Below, one piece after another: positions 8,818-17,693 of a DNA stretch of 64,000 nucleotides. Below the pieces are notes generated by a model. That model was not told where the DNA came from. It was given only the letters and a program-made list of their open reading frames with translations, and did no database searches. Positions within the stretch are counted from its first letter, which is position 1, and the number at the start of each line of letters is the position of its first letter. Position numbers and translations under genes: made by a program. The stretch is from an uncultured Lachnospiraceae bacterium (GTDB lineage Bacteria > Bacillota > Clostridia > Lachnospirales > Lachnospiraceae): assembly GCA_934432595.1 (NCBI GenBank), contig CAKRYR010000002.1, forward strand, positions 138,626 through 202,625. The letters run 5' to 3'.

Positions 8818-9381
8818 ATGTATATAATTGTTGGTTTGGGAAATCCAGAGGCAAAGTATGATAAAACGAGACATAATATAGGTTTTGATACAATAGACTA
8901 TATTGCAAATAAATATAATATAGCTTTAGATTTTGCAAAACATAAAGCTATGTGTGGTAAAGGGATTATTGAAGGGGAGAAGGTTATATTGGCTAAGCCT
9001 CTTACTTATATGAACTTAAGTGGAGAAAGTGTTCGTCAATTAGTTGATTATTATAAAATTGAAGAGGATGAGCTTATAGTTATATATGATGATATAGATT
9101 TGGATGTAGGACATATAAGACTGCGTCGTAAGGGCAGTGCAGGTGGACATAATGGAATTAAGAATATTATTGCACATTTAGGAACAGAGCAATTCAATAG
9201 AATTAAGATAGGTGTGGGTTCTAAACCAAAAGGATGGGATTTAGTAGATCATGTGTTGGGCAGATTTACTGATGAAGAGCGTGTAGAGGTTGAGAGGTCT
9301 ATTGCAAAGGCAGCTGATGCTTGTACTACTATTATTACAAAGGACATAACTTATGCAATGAATGAGTATAATAAAAAATAG
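8818..9381 (+). CDS. pth: Peptidyl-tRNA hydrolase
   Basis: 187 residues. It frees tRNA from stalled peptidyl-tRNA. N-terminal IVGLGNP, then the TRHNIGF segment with the catalytic His, LAKPLTYMNLSG, and the DDIDLDVGHIRLRRKGSAGGHNG block are all typical. The start at 8818 follows GGAGG by 10 nt and gives the normal family length; reading back to 8755 would add 21 unlikely residues. It is 18 bp from mfd and opens the conserved pth-mfd-spoVT cluster. Confidence 0.97.
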   Translation: MYIIVGLGNPEAKYDKTRHNIGFDTIDYIANKYNIALDFAKHKAMCGKGIIEGEKVILAKPLTYMNLSGESVRQLVDYYKIEEDELIVIYDDIDLDVGHIRLRRKGSAGGHNGIKNIIAHLGTEQFNRIKIGVGSKPKGWDLVDHVLGRFTDEERVEVERSIAKAADACTTIITKDITYAMNEYNKK

Positions 9382-9399
9382 AGGAAAGGACTGATACTA

Positions 9400-12300
9400 A
9401 TGAATATTTTTATGCAACCTTTGGCTGAGTTAAGTGAATATGAAGAAATAATGAAAGATATGAAGAATAATGCATATCCTATTCAAGTTACAGGTTGTGT
9501 GGTTGGACAAAAGAGTCAATTCATTAGTTGTATTGGACAGGACTTTAAATATAAGGTTATTATTGCACCAGATGAGATTAAAGCAAAGGAACTTTATGAT
9601 GAGTATAGATTATTTGATAGAGAAGTTATGCTTTATCCTGCAAAAGATATAATATTTTATACGGCAGACATACATGGAAGTGCAATTCTTCATGATAGAT
9701 TACAGGTAATTAAGAGGATAATAGAAGGATTACCTACTACAATTATTACTACGATAGACGCAGGGATGGATAGTCTATTACCATTAGAATATATAAAAAA
9801 TAATGTTATAGATATTAATGTTGAAGGCATAATCGATATAGAAAGATTTAAGATGGATATGGTGAAACTTGGATATGAGCGCGTAACTCAGGTTGAAAAT
9901 CCAGGTGAATATACTATTCGAGGTGGAATAATAGATGTATATCCTCTTACAGAGGAGACGCCATATAGAATTGAATTATGGGATGATGAAATAGATACCA
10001 TTAGAACATTTGATGTAGAGAGTCAACGTTCTATTGAAAATGTAACAAGTATGAAAATATATCCGGCTTGTGAAATTGTTTTAGATGAGACAACCATGGA
10101 AAAAGGAATTAAGGAAATAGATAAAGAACTTGATAAATATGTTAGTACTCTTCGTGGAGAAATGAAGAATGAAGAGGCAAGTAGGATTACAGAAATAATA
10201 AAAGAATTTAAAGAGCAGTTAGAATTATTTAATGGTTCAATGGCTATCGATAGTTATGTAAAGTATTTTTATGATAATACAGTAAGCTTTTTTGATTATT
10301 TTGAAAATGATGATTCGCTAATTATCTTAGATGAAGTGGCTAGGATTGGGGAAAGAGGCAAGGCAATTGAGCTTGAATTTGGCGAAAGTATGATTGGAAG
10401 ATTGGAAAAAGGATATATTTTACCAGGGCAGGTAGACGTTATATCAACCTTCAAGAAAGTAATTGCTAAATTAAATTCCTTAAAGGTTATTACATTAAGT
10501 GTAATGGATTATAAAATAGAGTCATTTAAAGTAAAGAAAAAGTATGATTTAGTAACTAAATCTATAAGTAGTTATAATAATAATTTTGAATTACTAGTAG
10601 AGGATTTACTTCGTTGGAAAAAGGTTGGATATAGAGTTGTTCTTATTACAAATTCTTTGACTAGAGCTAAGAGAATGGCAAGTGATTTGCTTGATAGAGG
10701 ACTTAATGCCTTTTATAGCGATGATTTAGAAAGAGTGGTACAGAGTCGTGAAATAATGATAGTGTATGGTAATTTTAATAAAGGATTTGAGTATCCACTT
10801 GTTAAATTTGCATACATTACTGATTCAGACATTTTTGGGAAAAATGTTAAGAAGAAAAAGAAAAAAAGGACATATTCAGGTAAAAAAATTCAAAGCTTTA
10901 CAGATTTGAATGTAGGTGATTATGTAGTTCATGAAAATCACGGTATTGGGGTATATAAGGGAATAGAAAAGATTGAAGTAGATAATATTGTTAAGGATTA
11001 TGTTAGGATAGAGTATGCAAATGATGGCGTTTTATTTGTATTGGCAACTGGACTTGATTCTTTACAGAAATTTGCTGGTTCTGATGCTAAGAAGCCAAAG
11101 ATTAATAAATTAAATTCTGTTGAGTGGAAGAATACAAAAGCTAGGGTTAAAGGTGCTGTTAAGGATATAGCAAAAGAATTGGTTGAATTGTATGCTATAA
11201 GACAGTCAAAAGAAGGATATAAGTTTAGTGAAGATAGTGTGTGGCAACGTGAGTTTGAAGAAACATTTATGTATGAGGAAACAAAGGACCAACTAGAAGC
11301 TATAGAGGCAACTAAGAAGGATATGGAAAGCAACAAGATAATGGATAGACTAATCTGTGGAGATGTTGGATACGGCAAAACAGAGATTGCTATTCGTGCT
11401 GCTTTTAAGGCTGTAGGTGATAGTAAACAAGTTGTATTTTTGGTACCTACAACTATCTTAGCTCAACAGCATTATAATACATTTAAACAAAGAATGAAGG
11501 ATTTCCCTGTTAATATAGAAATGTTGTCTCGTTTTAGGACTCCTAAGGAGCAGAAGAAAACTATTGAAAGACTTAAGAGTGGGGCATGTGATATTGTAAT
11601 AGGTACTCATAGAGTATTATCAAAAGATATTACATTTAAAAATCTCGGTTTATTAATTGTGGATGAGGAGCAAAGATTTGGTGTTACTCACAAGGAAAGA
11701 ATTAAACAATTGAAGAGTGATGTAGATGTACTTACATTGTCGGCTACACCAATTCCAAGAACACTTCATATGAGTTTAGTTGGAATACGTGATATGAGCG
11801 TTCTTGAAGAACCTCCAGTTGATAGGCTTCCAATACAGACTTATGTGTTAGAACATAATGAGGAGATAATCAGGGAAGCAATTAATAGAGAATTAGCTAG
11901 AGGTGGACAGGTATATTATGTATACAATAGGGTAAATACTATAGTTGAAATGACTAATATTGTGTCACGTTTGGTTCCAGAGGCTAATGTTGCATTTGCA
12001 CACGGACAAATGAGTGAGCGCGAATTAGAAAATATAATGTATGATTTTATTAATGGAGAAATAGATGTGTTAGTATCTACTACAATAGTTGAGACAGGAT
12101 TGGATATATCAAATGTTAATACTATTATAATTGATGAGGCTGATAGATTTGGCCTATCACAGTTATATCAATTGCGCGGAAGAGTTGGCAGAGGCAATAG
12201 GACAGCATATGCATTTTTAATGTATAAACGTAATAAAGTATTGAAAGAAGTAGCAGAGAAGAGACTAAAAGCTATACGTGAATTTACTGAATTAGGTTCA

Positions 12301-12942
12301 GGATTTAAGATTGCTATGAAGGATTTGGAGATACGTGGCGCAGGAAATCTACTAGGTGCTAAACAACATGGTCATATGGAAGCTGTAGGATATGATTTAT
12401 ATTGCAAAATGTTGAATGAGGCTGTTATGGAACTTAAGGGCGAAATAACTGAAGATGAGGAATTTGAAACAACAATTGATATAAATATTGATGCATATAT
12501 TCCAGCTACTTATGTTAAGAGTGAGTACCAAAAATTAGATTTATACAAACGTATAGCAGAGATTGCAAATGATGATGATCATATGGAGATTCAAGATGAA
12601 TTAATTGATAGATTTGGCGATATACCAAAGGCTGTAAGTAATTTATTAGATATTGCTATGATTAAGATTAAAGCGCATAAATGCTATATAGAAGAAGTTA
12701 TAAATAAGGGTAATAAGGTTAAATTTGTTATGAATAAGAAGGCGAAAGTAGATGTAGGTGCTATACCTAAATTAATTGAGGCATGTAATAATAAGATACG
12801 TTTTGTCCCAGATAAAAATCCTTATTTTGAATACACAATAGATGTTAAAAAAACAGGAAAACTTATTCAAAAACAAAATAATTTGTGTAAAGAATTAAAT
12901 GAAGTATTGAACAAAATAGATGAATTTATTATAATGGGTTAG
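9400..12942 (+). CDS. mfd: Transcription-repair coupling factor
   Basis: 1180 residues, full length. It removes stalled RNA polymerase and recruits UvrA to DNA damage. Order seen: UvrB-like N-terminal part, a CarD-like RNA polymerase interaction domain (about 497-557), Walker A GDVGYGKT (about 652-659), DEEQ box, SATPIPRTL, the helicase C-terminal motifs with the QLRGRVGR motif, and the C-terminal regulatory domain. It lies in one operon with pth. uvrC of the same repair route is also in this window. Confidence 0.98.
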   Translation: MNIFMQPLAELSEYEEIMKDMKNNAYPIQVTGCVVGQKSQFISCIGQDFKYKVIIAPDEIKAKELYDEYRLFDREVMLYPAKDIIFYTADIHGSAILHDRLQVIKRIIEGLPTTIITTIDAGMDSLLPLEYIKNNVIDINVEGIIDIERFKMDMVKLGYERVTQVENPGEYTIRGGIIDVYPLTEETPYRIELWDDEIDTIRTFDVESQRSIENVTSMKIYPACEIVLDETTMEKGIKEIDKELDKYVSTLRGEMKNEEASRITEIIKEFKEQLELFNGSMAIDSYVKYFYDNTVSFFDYFENDDSLIILDEVARIGERGKAIELEFGESMIGRLEKGYILPGQVDVISTFKKVIAKLNSLKVITLSVMDYKIESFKVKKKYDLVTKSISSYNNNFELLVEDLLRWKKVGYRVVLITNSLTRAKRMASDLLDRGLNAFYSDDLERVVQSREIMIVYGNFNKGFEYPLVKFAYITDSDIFGKNVKKKKKKRTYSGKKIQSFTDLNVGDYVVHENHGIGVYKGIEKIEVDNIVKDYVRIEYANDGVLFVLATGLDSLQKFAGSDAKKPKINKLNSVEWKNTKARVKGAVKDIAKELVELYAIRQSKEGYKFSEDSVWQREFEETFMYEETKDQLEAIEATKKDMESNKIMDRLICGDVGYGKTEIAIRAAFKAVGDSKQVVFLVPTTILAQQHYNTFKQRMKDFPVNIEMLSRFRTPKEQKKTIERLKSGACDIVIGTHRVLSKDITFKNLGLLIVDEEQRFGVTHKERIKQLKSDVDVLTLSATPIPRTLHMSLVGIRDMSVLEEPPVDRLPIQTYVLEHNEEIIREAINRELARGGQVYYVYNRVNTIVEMTNIVSRLVPEANVAFAHGQMSERELENIMYDFINGEIDVLVSTTIVETGLDISNVNTIIIDEADRFGLSQLYQLRGRVGRGNRTAYAFLMYKRNKVLKEVAEKRLKAIREFTELGSGFKIAMKDLEIRGAGNLLGAKQHGHMEAVGYDLYCKMLNEAVMELKGEITEDEEFETTIDINIDAYIPATYVKSEYQKLDLYKRIAEIANDDDHMEIQDELIDRFGDIPKAVSNLLDIAMIKIKAHKCYIEEVINKGNKVKFVMNKKAKVDVGAIPKLIEACNNKIRFVPDKNPYFEYTIDVKKTGKLIQKQNNLCKELNEVLNKIDEFIIMG

Positions 12943-12943
12943 T

Positions 12944-12999
12944 GGTTGCGTTTTAGAAAGCATCAAGCATTTATTGATTGGTGACGTGCATCTACATAA
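12944..12999 (+). repeat. Dispersed repeat before the foldase gene (copy A)
   Basis: The stretch including GCATTTATTGATTGGTGACG matches the copy at 43433-43489 over about 50 bp with few mismatches; the TTGGTGACGTG core is identical. Both copies lie shortly upstream of a gene start and can form an AGC..GCT/AAGCA-type stem. The type of element is not recognised. Confidence 0.5.
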
Positions 13000-13044
13000 A
13001 GTACGGAGTATTACTTAAGGGAATAATGAAATTTGGAGGAACAC

Positions 13045-14094
13045 ATGAAAAATATTTGCAAATATAGTGTAATAGCATTATGTATTTTGGCGAGTGTTAT
13101 GACAACAGGATGTATTGGCAAAAAGAAAACAATAGATGAGTCAAGTAATACAAAACAAGCGTATAATAAGAGAATGAGTAGAAATGACATAAAGGATGGT
13201 GAAATAGTTAATGATGCAATATTGTTGACTATTGGAGATAAGGATGTAAGCTTAAGCGAGGCAATGGTATACATTATGTTATATAAATCCAATTATGATG
13301 GATTGTTATCAGAAGATATATGGGACTATAATGTTGAGCATAATAGGAGTTTCGAACAGGCTTCTAAGGAATGTATAATTAATCAAATTGTATCTTCAAA
13401 AATTATAGAATTTGGTGCAGAGAAATTAGGTGTTTCTATTGAACCAGATGAGAAGATTGAGATTGAAGATAAAGCACTAGAGTGTTATAACCAGATATTT
13501 AAAGATTTAGATGGTAAGTATGGTATAACACAATCAGTTGTAAAAAAAGTATTATATGATAATTATTTAGCTGAAAAAGTATATGAAGTAGCTACTAACG
13601 ATGTAGAAGTTGAAGTTAAGGAAAGCGAAGCAAAGGTACCAACTGTTAAGCAAATAGAGATACTCTTTGAAGATGCGAATAATACTTCAAAGAGTGAGAA
13701 GAGAATTAAAGAAGATGCTTATAAGAAGATAGAAGAAGCAAAGAATAAAATAGATTTGGATGGTTCGAATTTTACTGCTGTAGCTGAGGAAATGAGCGAT
13801 AGCGATAAAACTGAAGTAGAGGTAACTTGTCATACTAATGAGAAGGCTTATAGAAAAGCTGCTTTATCTCTTAAAAAGGGAGAAGTAAGTGACATTATTG
13901 AGACAAGTCAAGGTTATTACATCTTATATTGTGTTGTTGAGAATGATGAAGATGCAATGACAGAGAATGAGGAGAATATTATTAAGGCTCGCCAAGATGA
14001 AATATTTGCTGCTAAGTATGATGAGTGGATATGTGAGTATGATGTTTATGTTGTTTCTGATTTATGGAATAGGATTAAAATAAGTCAAATATAA
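13045..14094 (+). CDS. PpiC-type peptidyl-prolyl isomerase lipoprotein (PrsA/SurA-like foldase)
   Basis: 349 residues. The signal peptide with lipobox TTGC (Cys about residue 23) marks a lipoprotein outside the membrane. A SurA/PrsA-like N-terminal helical part follows, and then a parvulin-like rotamase domain (about 195-300) seen from the PTVKQIEILF start and the KKGEVSDIIETSQGYYILY end. It is expected to help fold exported proteins. The start at 13045 is set by GGAGGA 4 nt upstream. The place between mfd and spoVT is usual for such foldases in related Clostridia. Confidence 0.85.
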   Translation: MKNICKYSVIALCILASVMTTGCIGKKKTIDESSNTKQAYNKRMSRNDIKDGEIVNDAILLTIGDKDVSLSEAMVYIMLYKSNYDGLLSEDIWDYNVEHNRSFEQASKECIINQIVSSKIIEFGAEKLGVSIEPDEKIEIEDKALECYNQIFKDLDGKYGITQSVVKKVLYDNYLAEKVYEVATNDVEVEVKESEAKVPTVKQIEILFEDANNTSKSEKRIKEDAYKKIEEAKNKIDLDGSNFTAVAEEMSDSDKTEVEVTCHTNEKAYRKAALSLKKGEVSDIIETSQGYYILYCVVENDEDAMTENEENIIKARQDEIFAAKYDEWICEYDVYVVSDLWNRIKISQI

Positions 14095-14212
14095 TTGGAA
14101 AAATTTAACAAAATTAACGAATTATTACAACAATTAAGACAATATATCACATTAAGTAAAAATTGTAATATAATTTTAACTCAAAATGTGTTGTTATGTA
14201 AAATTAATTGTG

Positions 14213-14334
14213 TATTATATTACTTGTAAGTTGATTTAGATAACCCCTTAATCTAAATTAATAACCCCTACACGATAGAAGATAAGTCTATTGTGATTAC
14301 ACAGGTACTCTATCCCCATTAGAGTACCTTTTTT
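14213..14334 (+). ncRNA. Candidate small RNA with CCCC-bearing loops
   Basis: A promoter-like pair TTGTTA (14191-14196)-16-TATTAT (14213-14218) is followed by about 110 nt that folds into three stems. These are TTTAGAT/ATCTAAA (14235-14241/14251-14257, loop AACCCCTTA), CGATAGA/TCTATTG (14273-14279/14287-14293) and the terminator stem GGTACTCTA/TAGAGTACC (14304-14312/14320-14328, loop TCCCCAT). Two loops and the AACCCCTAC linker carry CCCC, able to pair with GGGG/AGGGG ribosome binding sites. No open frame of note lies here. Function is inference from structure. Confidence 0.5.
14304..14334 (+). terminator. Intrinsic terminator (foldase operon or small RNA)
   Basis: Perfect 9-bp stem GGTACTCTA/TAGAGTACC with loop TCCCCAT and TTTTTTATT tail. 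It is 210 bp from the foldase stop, which fits the end of a separate small transcript better than that of the gene. Confidence 0.85.
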
Positions 14335-14349
14335 ATTGGTTTTTTGTAG

Positions 14350-14530
14350 GGAGGGACGATTTGGTATTTATATAAGTGTGGTTGTTTTAGTGACGGTGAG
14401 GTCAATATATAAGTTATTTATTAAAGCACACGCTTTCGCTCGGTTATAACACTTAAAACAGTACTAAGCTCGTACTACGATTAGTATTTTGTACTCGCTA
14501 AGTGCTGAGGTGCACAAATTTAATAGACTT
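14350..14530 (+). repeat. Truncated palindromic (MITE-like) element
   Basis: GGGACGATTTGG (about 14354-14365) matches the end of the elements at 45129-45395 and 46107-46369. The core ACACGCTTTCGCTC (about 14428-14442) matches their GCTTTCGCTTCG core. Inverted parts are TTTATTAAAGCAC against GTGCACAAATTTAATA, and an inner pair around 14453-14508. The far end typical of the family is not found in phase here, so this is a truncated or mosaic copy. Confidence 0.55.
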
Positions 14531-14750
14531 GCCAGTCCAAACAAGCACTTAGACCAGTTTTGGACTGGCATAAGAGTCAGATTATATAGAAATTCAAAAG
14601 ATTTCATAATAATTTGCCAGTCCAAACAAGCACTTAGACTAGTTTTGGACTGGCATAAGAGTCAGATTATATAGAAATTCAAAAGATTTCATAATAATTT
14701 GCCAGTCCAAACAGGAACTTAGACTTGTTTTGGACTGGCATTAAATTGCA
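14531..14750 (+). repeat. 85-bp tandem repeat of hairpins (2.6 copies)
   Basis: Units start at 14531, 14616 and 14701, exactly 85 bp apart. Each carries GCCAGTCCAAA and its complement TTTGGACTGGC around a ~27-nt loop. The first two units are almost identical; the third has changes in the loop and ends after the hairpin. Just beyond, TGTAGTAAACAGATT (14765-14779) matches the end sequence of the palindromic element at 46107. Degenerate CAGTCCAAACAAG copies recur at 45968 and 46042. Confidence 0.85.
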
Positions 14751-14788
14751 ATATTTTTTTGTAGTAAACAGATTAGAACAGCAAGTCC

Positions 14789-16276
14789 CTATTTCTTAGT
14801 TAATCTTGATATTGCGTAGCTTACTTTGCCGAATTGGTGAAGGGCGTTGTTTAATTCGTAGGAATCAGCAACTAAATTTTTTGCTTTTACATTGGCAGTA
14901 GTAATAAGACCTTCAAGACTAGAAGTACTATTTAGAATCTCATTAAACTTAAGATTAATTGTATCTAAAGAACTGTATAACTTAGATATAATTAACCCAT
15001 TAGCAGCTATAAGATTATCTGATGTAGATAATTCTTGCTTGCAAGTATAATAATTAGTATTAAGCTTATCAAATATTGATGACATATTAATAATTTTACT
15101 GCGTATCTCTTCGGCATAGTTGTGAAACTCTGTTATAATCGTATTCATAACATCACTATTTGCACCTTTATGTGCCTCTATATTTGTCTTATTAGCTAAA
15201 TGAGATGTAACTATTGATAAGTTCTCTAGTTCAACTAATATATCATTTAATAGGTCTGTATTTTCATGTATATTTGACAAATTGGAAGTCATATTAGTGT
15301 GGGTTGAACTTACCTTTAAGGAAGTCCTTAGAAGTGATTCAAACAACTCACTAGTAGTAACTAAGTTTGTCTTTGCTTGCATTGTTATTTCATTTATTTT
15401 ATCTGATATAGCTGATATAGCATGTATATCTTTCTTAAGTGTTGCAGAAAGATTCTTGACTGATTTTGAGTCACTAGTTACAATGGATAAATCTTTCTTT
15501 AAATCTTCAATGATTGTATTGATTTGTTCTGTGCCAATTACTAATTCATTAACTGTCTTAGTTAAAACATTAAGTTGCGGTGAGTATTTAGCTTCAACAG
15601 CTGTAATTGAAGTTACTTTCAAGTATTCATCCTCGTTAGTATAAACAGTATTATTCGCAGTTGAATTATCTTTTGATTTTAACTGAGGTTGTTCTTCAAA
15701 TTGCATATATGCTTCTGAAGATGGAGATATCTGTTCATTTTGTGTTGTATCGTTTGGTGTTTTTGTTAATATAGCATTAAGTATTGTAATTATAACAGAT
15801 AAAACTAAAGATAGTAGTAAATGCATAATATATGTTCTTGATACATTATCGATTTTATTTGAATACATTGAAAATGCAAGATAACTTATATTTCCGAGAA
15901 TAACTCCAAGAAAAGCTGATAGGTGCATTATATATATTCCTTTATTACGGTATAATAAAGCAAGTAATAGTGTACCTATAGCTATATATACTACATAGTT
16001 ACTGTTTACTGTTATTAAAGCAAGTAAATAGACTACATAAAATTCAGTTATTATGCTTATTCTAAATACTGTTGGATTATCAAATTGAAGATAAATAAAT
16101 CCATTAAGAATTATTAGTATTGCGATTAAAATAATGGCCTTATTAAAGTAAAAATTGTTTATCGCAGAATATTTATAATTAAAACTATGTAATTGATACA
16201 GTAAAAATAACAAAAAGGAATTAAAGTACATAAAAATAGCTGTATCAATTAGACGAAATCTTTTTGTTGAGTACAT
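14789..16276 (-). CDS. Membrane protein with degenerate chemoreceptor-like signalling region
   Basis: 495 residues. About six membrane segments lie within residues 10-172, then a polar linker (175-215) and a long helical part to the C-terminus. Residues 355-392 resemble the tip of a methyl-accepting chemotaxis protein, but KTNIEAHKGAN (363-373) lacks about seven residues where the canonical QTNLLALNAAIEAARAG hairpin stands, and the conserved tip is eroded. It could still be a receptor-like coiled coil that does not bind CheA/CheW, or a spore-specific sensor. It points against its neighbours, between the foldase gene and spoVT. Assignment to the MCP superfamily is tentative. Confidence 0.65.
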   Translation of the reverse strand: MYSTKRFRLIDTAIFMYFNSFLLFLLYQLHSFNYKYSAINNFYFNKAIILIAILIILNGFIYLQFDNPTVFRISIITEFYVVYLLALITVNSNYVVYIAIGTLLLALLYRNKGIYIMHLSAFLGVILGNISYLAFSMYSNKIDNVSRTYIMHLLLSLVLSVIITILNAILTKTPNDTTQNEQISPSSEAYMQFEEQPQLKSKDNSTANNTVYTNEDEYLKVTSITAVEAKYSPQLNVLTKTVNELVIGTEQINTIIEDLKKDLSIVTSDSKSVKNLSATLKKDIHAISAISDKINEITMQAKTNLVTTSELFESLLRTSLKVSSTHTNMTSNLSNIHENTDLLNDILVELENLSIVTSHLANKTNIEAHKGANSDVMNTIITEFHNYAEEIRSKIINMSSIFDKLNTNYYTCKQELSTSDNLIAANGLIISKLYSSLDTINLKFNEILNSTSSLEGLITTANVKAKNLVADSYELNNALHQFGKVSYAISRLTKK

Positions 16277-16389
16277 TTTTCAACCTCCTATTAATATTAA
16301 TCCCTACAGATTTCTATTATAAATAGTTAAGCTAATATATGCAAATATTTTTTAGAAAAAATCAAAAAATTAATAATATTGGAAGAAAA

Positions 16390-16418
16390 TTACAACTAAA
16401 AGTAGAAAATAGTATAAA
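16390..16418 (+). promoter_or_regulatory. Possible spoVT promoter
   Basis: TTACAA (16390-16395)-17-TATAAA (16413-16418). In Bacillus spoVT is read by the forespore sigma factor G, so this vegetative-like match may be chance. Confidence 0.35.
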
Positions 16419-16476
16419 ATCTTTAGTTTAACAGATACTAGAAGAAAAGAAGAATTGTAATGGAGGGATTATTTTT

Positions 16477-17022
16477 GTGAAATCTGCAGGAATAGTTAGA
16501 AGGATTGATGATCTTGGGAGAGTTGTTATTCCAAAAGAAATACGTAGAAGATTAAAAATAAGGGAGGGTGATCCTTTAGAGGTATACACTGAGAGGGAAG
16601 GAGAGGTTATTTTAAAAAAGTATTCACCTATGGGAGAAATGAAGTATTTTGTTAAGAAATATGTAGAGGCCCTTGCACAGTCTATGGGGAAAGTAGTGTG
16701 TATAACAGATAGAGATGAGATAATAGCTGCAAGCGGAGCTAACTCTAAGGGATTAGTAGGAGTTAGAATTTCGAGAGAGTTAGAGGAAATTATTGATAAG
16801 AGAAGATTAGTAATAGCTTCTATTGATGATGATAATTTAATCAGAATTATAGAGAGTGATTATGAGTATAATGAATATATAATTTGTCCAATAATTTCTG
16901 AAGGTGATGTTGTTGGTTCGATTATAATTTTTAATAGGGAAAATAAAGAAAAATTAGGTGAAACAGAGATTAAAATGGTGAATTGTGCAGTACTTTTTCT
17001 AGGTAAACAGTTTGAAACATAA
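16477..17022 (+). CDS. spoVT: Stage V sporulation protein T, AbrB-family regulator
   Basis: 181 residues. N-terminal AbrB-like swapped-hairpin DNA-binding domain (MKSAGIVRRIDDLGRVVIPKE and on, residues 1-52) and a C-terminal GAF-like domain that shapes the response. It tunes forespore gene expression late in sporulation. The start is GTG with GGAGGG upstream. It stands in the usual place after mfd, in the spoVT-(hup)-rqcP-yabP-yabQ-divIC cluster. Confidence 0.96.
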   Translation: MKSAGIVRRIDDLGRVVIPKEIRRRLKIREGDPLEVYTEREGEVILKKYSPMGEMKYFVKKYVEALAQSMGKVVCITDRDEIIAASGANSKGLVGVRISRELEEIIDKRRLVIASIDDDNLIRIIESDYEYNEYIICPIISEGDVVGSIIIFNRENKEKLGETEIKMVNCAVLFLGKQFET

Positions 17023-17105
17023 AACATTATAATTTGTAATAGTATACAAACAACAACTATGGGTTTTAAAATTAGAGAATAATACCAAAAAATGTATATT
17101 TTTGC

Positions 17106-17134
17106 TTGACAAATGGGTGTTTTACATTTATAAA
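17106..17134 (+). promoter_or_regulatory. hup promoter (TTGACA-17-TATAAA)
   Basis: TTGACA at 17106-17111 and TATAAA at 17129-17134 with 17 nt between; leader of about 80 nt to the hup start. Confidence 0.75.
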
Positions 17135-17217
17135 TGACTTGTAGAGTTTGTTAGGAATAATATTTATTCTTAAGACAATAACAGATTATACCATTATATC
17201 GGAGGAGGATTCAATCA

Positions 17218-17493
17218 ATGAATAAAACTGAATTAATCACTGCAATCGCAGAAAAGACAGAATTAACTAAGAAAGATGCAGAGCGTGCGTTAAAGGCATT
17301 TGTTGATGTCGTAACTGATGAATTAAAACAAGGAGAGAAAGTTCAATTAGTTGGATTTGGTACTTTCGAAGTAGCAGACCGTCCAGCAAGAGATGGTATC
17401 AATCCTAAGACTAAAGAAACTATTCACATTCCTGCATCAAAAGCTCCTAAGTTTAAAGCAGGAAAGGCTTTAAAAGATACAGTTAATGCGTAA
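17218..17493 (+). CDS. hup: DNA-binding protein HU
   Basis: 91-residue histone-like protein that bends and compacts DNA. MNKTELITAIAEKTELTKKDAERAL is the usual N-terminal helix pair; GFGTFEVADRPARDGINPKT is the beta-arm signature. GGAGGAGG precedes the ATG. It has its own promoter and terminator, so it forms a single-gene unit. Confidence 0.98.
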   Translation: MNKTELITAIAEKTELTKKDAERALKAFVDVVTDELKQGEKVQLVGFGTFEVADRPARDGINPKTKETIHIPASKAPKFKAGKALKDTVNA

Positions 17494-17512
17494 TTAATAT
17501 ACTGTAATTTTA

Positions 17513-17541
17513 GGGATTGTCTAAGGACAGTCCCTTTTTTA
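17513..17541 (+). terminator. Terminator of hup
   Basis: GGGATTGTC (17513-17521), loop TAAG, GACAGTCCC (17526-17534, one G-U), then TTTTTT. Confidence 0.9.
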
Positions 17542-17543
17542 TT

Positions 17544-17664
17544 TCATAGGAAATTGCGTCGCATTTCCTATGAGATAAAACACTACGTGAGGATGCACAG
17601 CTCGCGGAAGGGAAATTTGAACTGCGTTTCCACTCGCGTGCGAAAGAGTCGCAAGCGACTCTTT
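17544..17664 (+). repeat. GC-rich double-hairpin element before rqcP
   Basis: Perfect stem TCATAGGAAAT/ATTTCCTATGA (17544-17554/17563-17573) and perfect stem AAAGAGTCGC/GCGACTCTTT (17643-17652/17655-17664), the second with a 2-nt gap between the arms. The ~70 nt between them is far richer in G+C (CTCGCG, ACTCGCGTGCG) than the surrounding DNA. It looks like an inserted repeat. The first stem resembles the hairpin at 19458-19495. Confidence 0.6.
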
Positions 17665-17693
17665 GTTCTTTAATAGAAAATATGGAGGTATGT

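Noticed and set aside
14489..14674. 61-codon open frame on the plus strand
   Set aside because: It lies wholly in the 85-bp hairpin repeats and repeats its own sequence; no ribosome site.
14531..14750. CRISPR array or integron attC sites
   Set aside because: Whole 85-bp units are identical including the spacing sequence, there are under three copies, and there are no cas or integrase genes.
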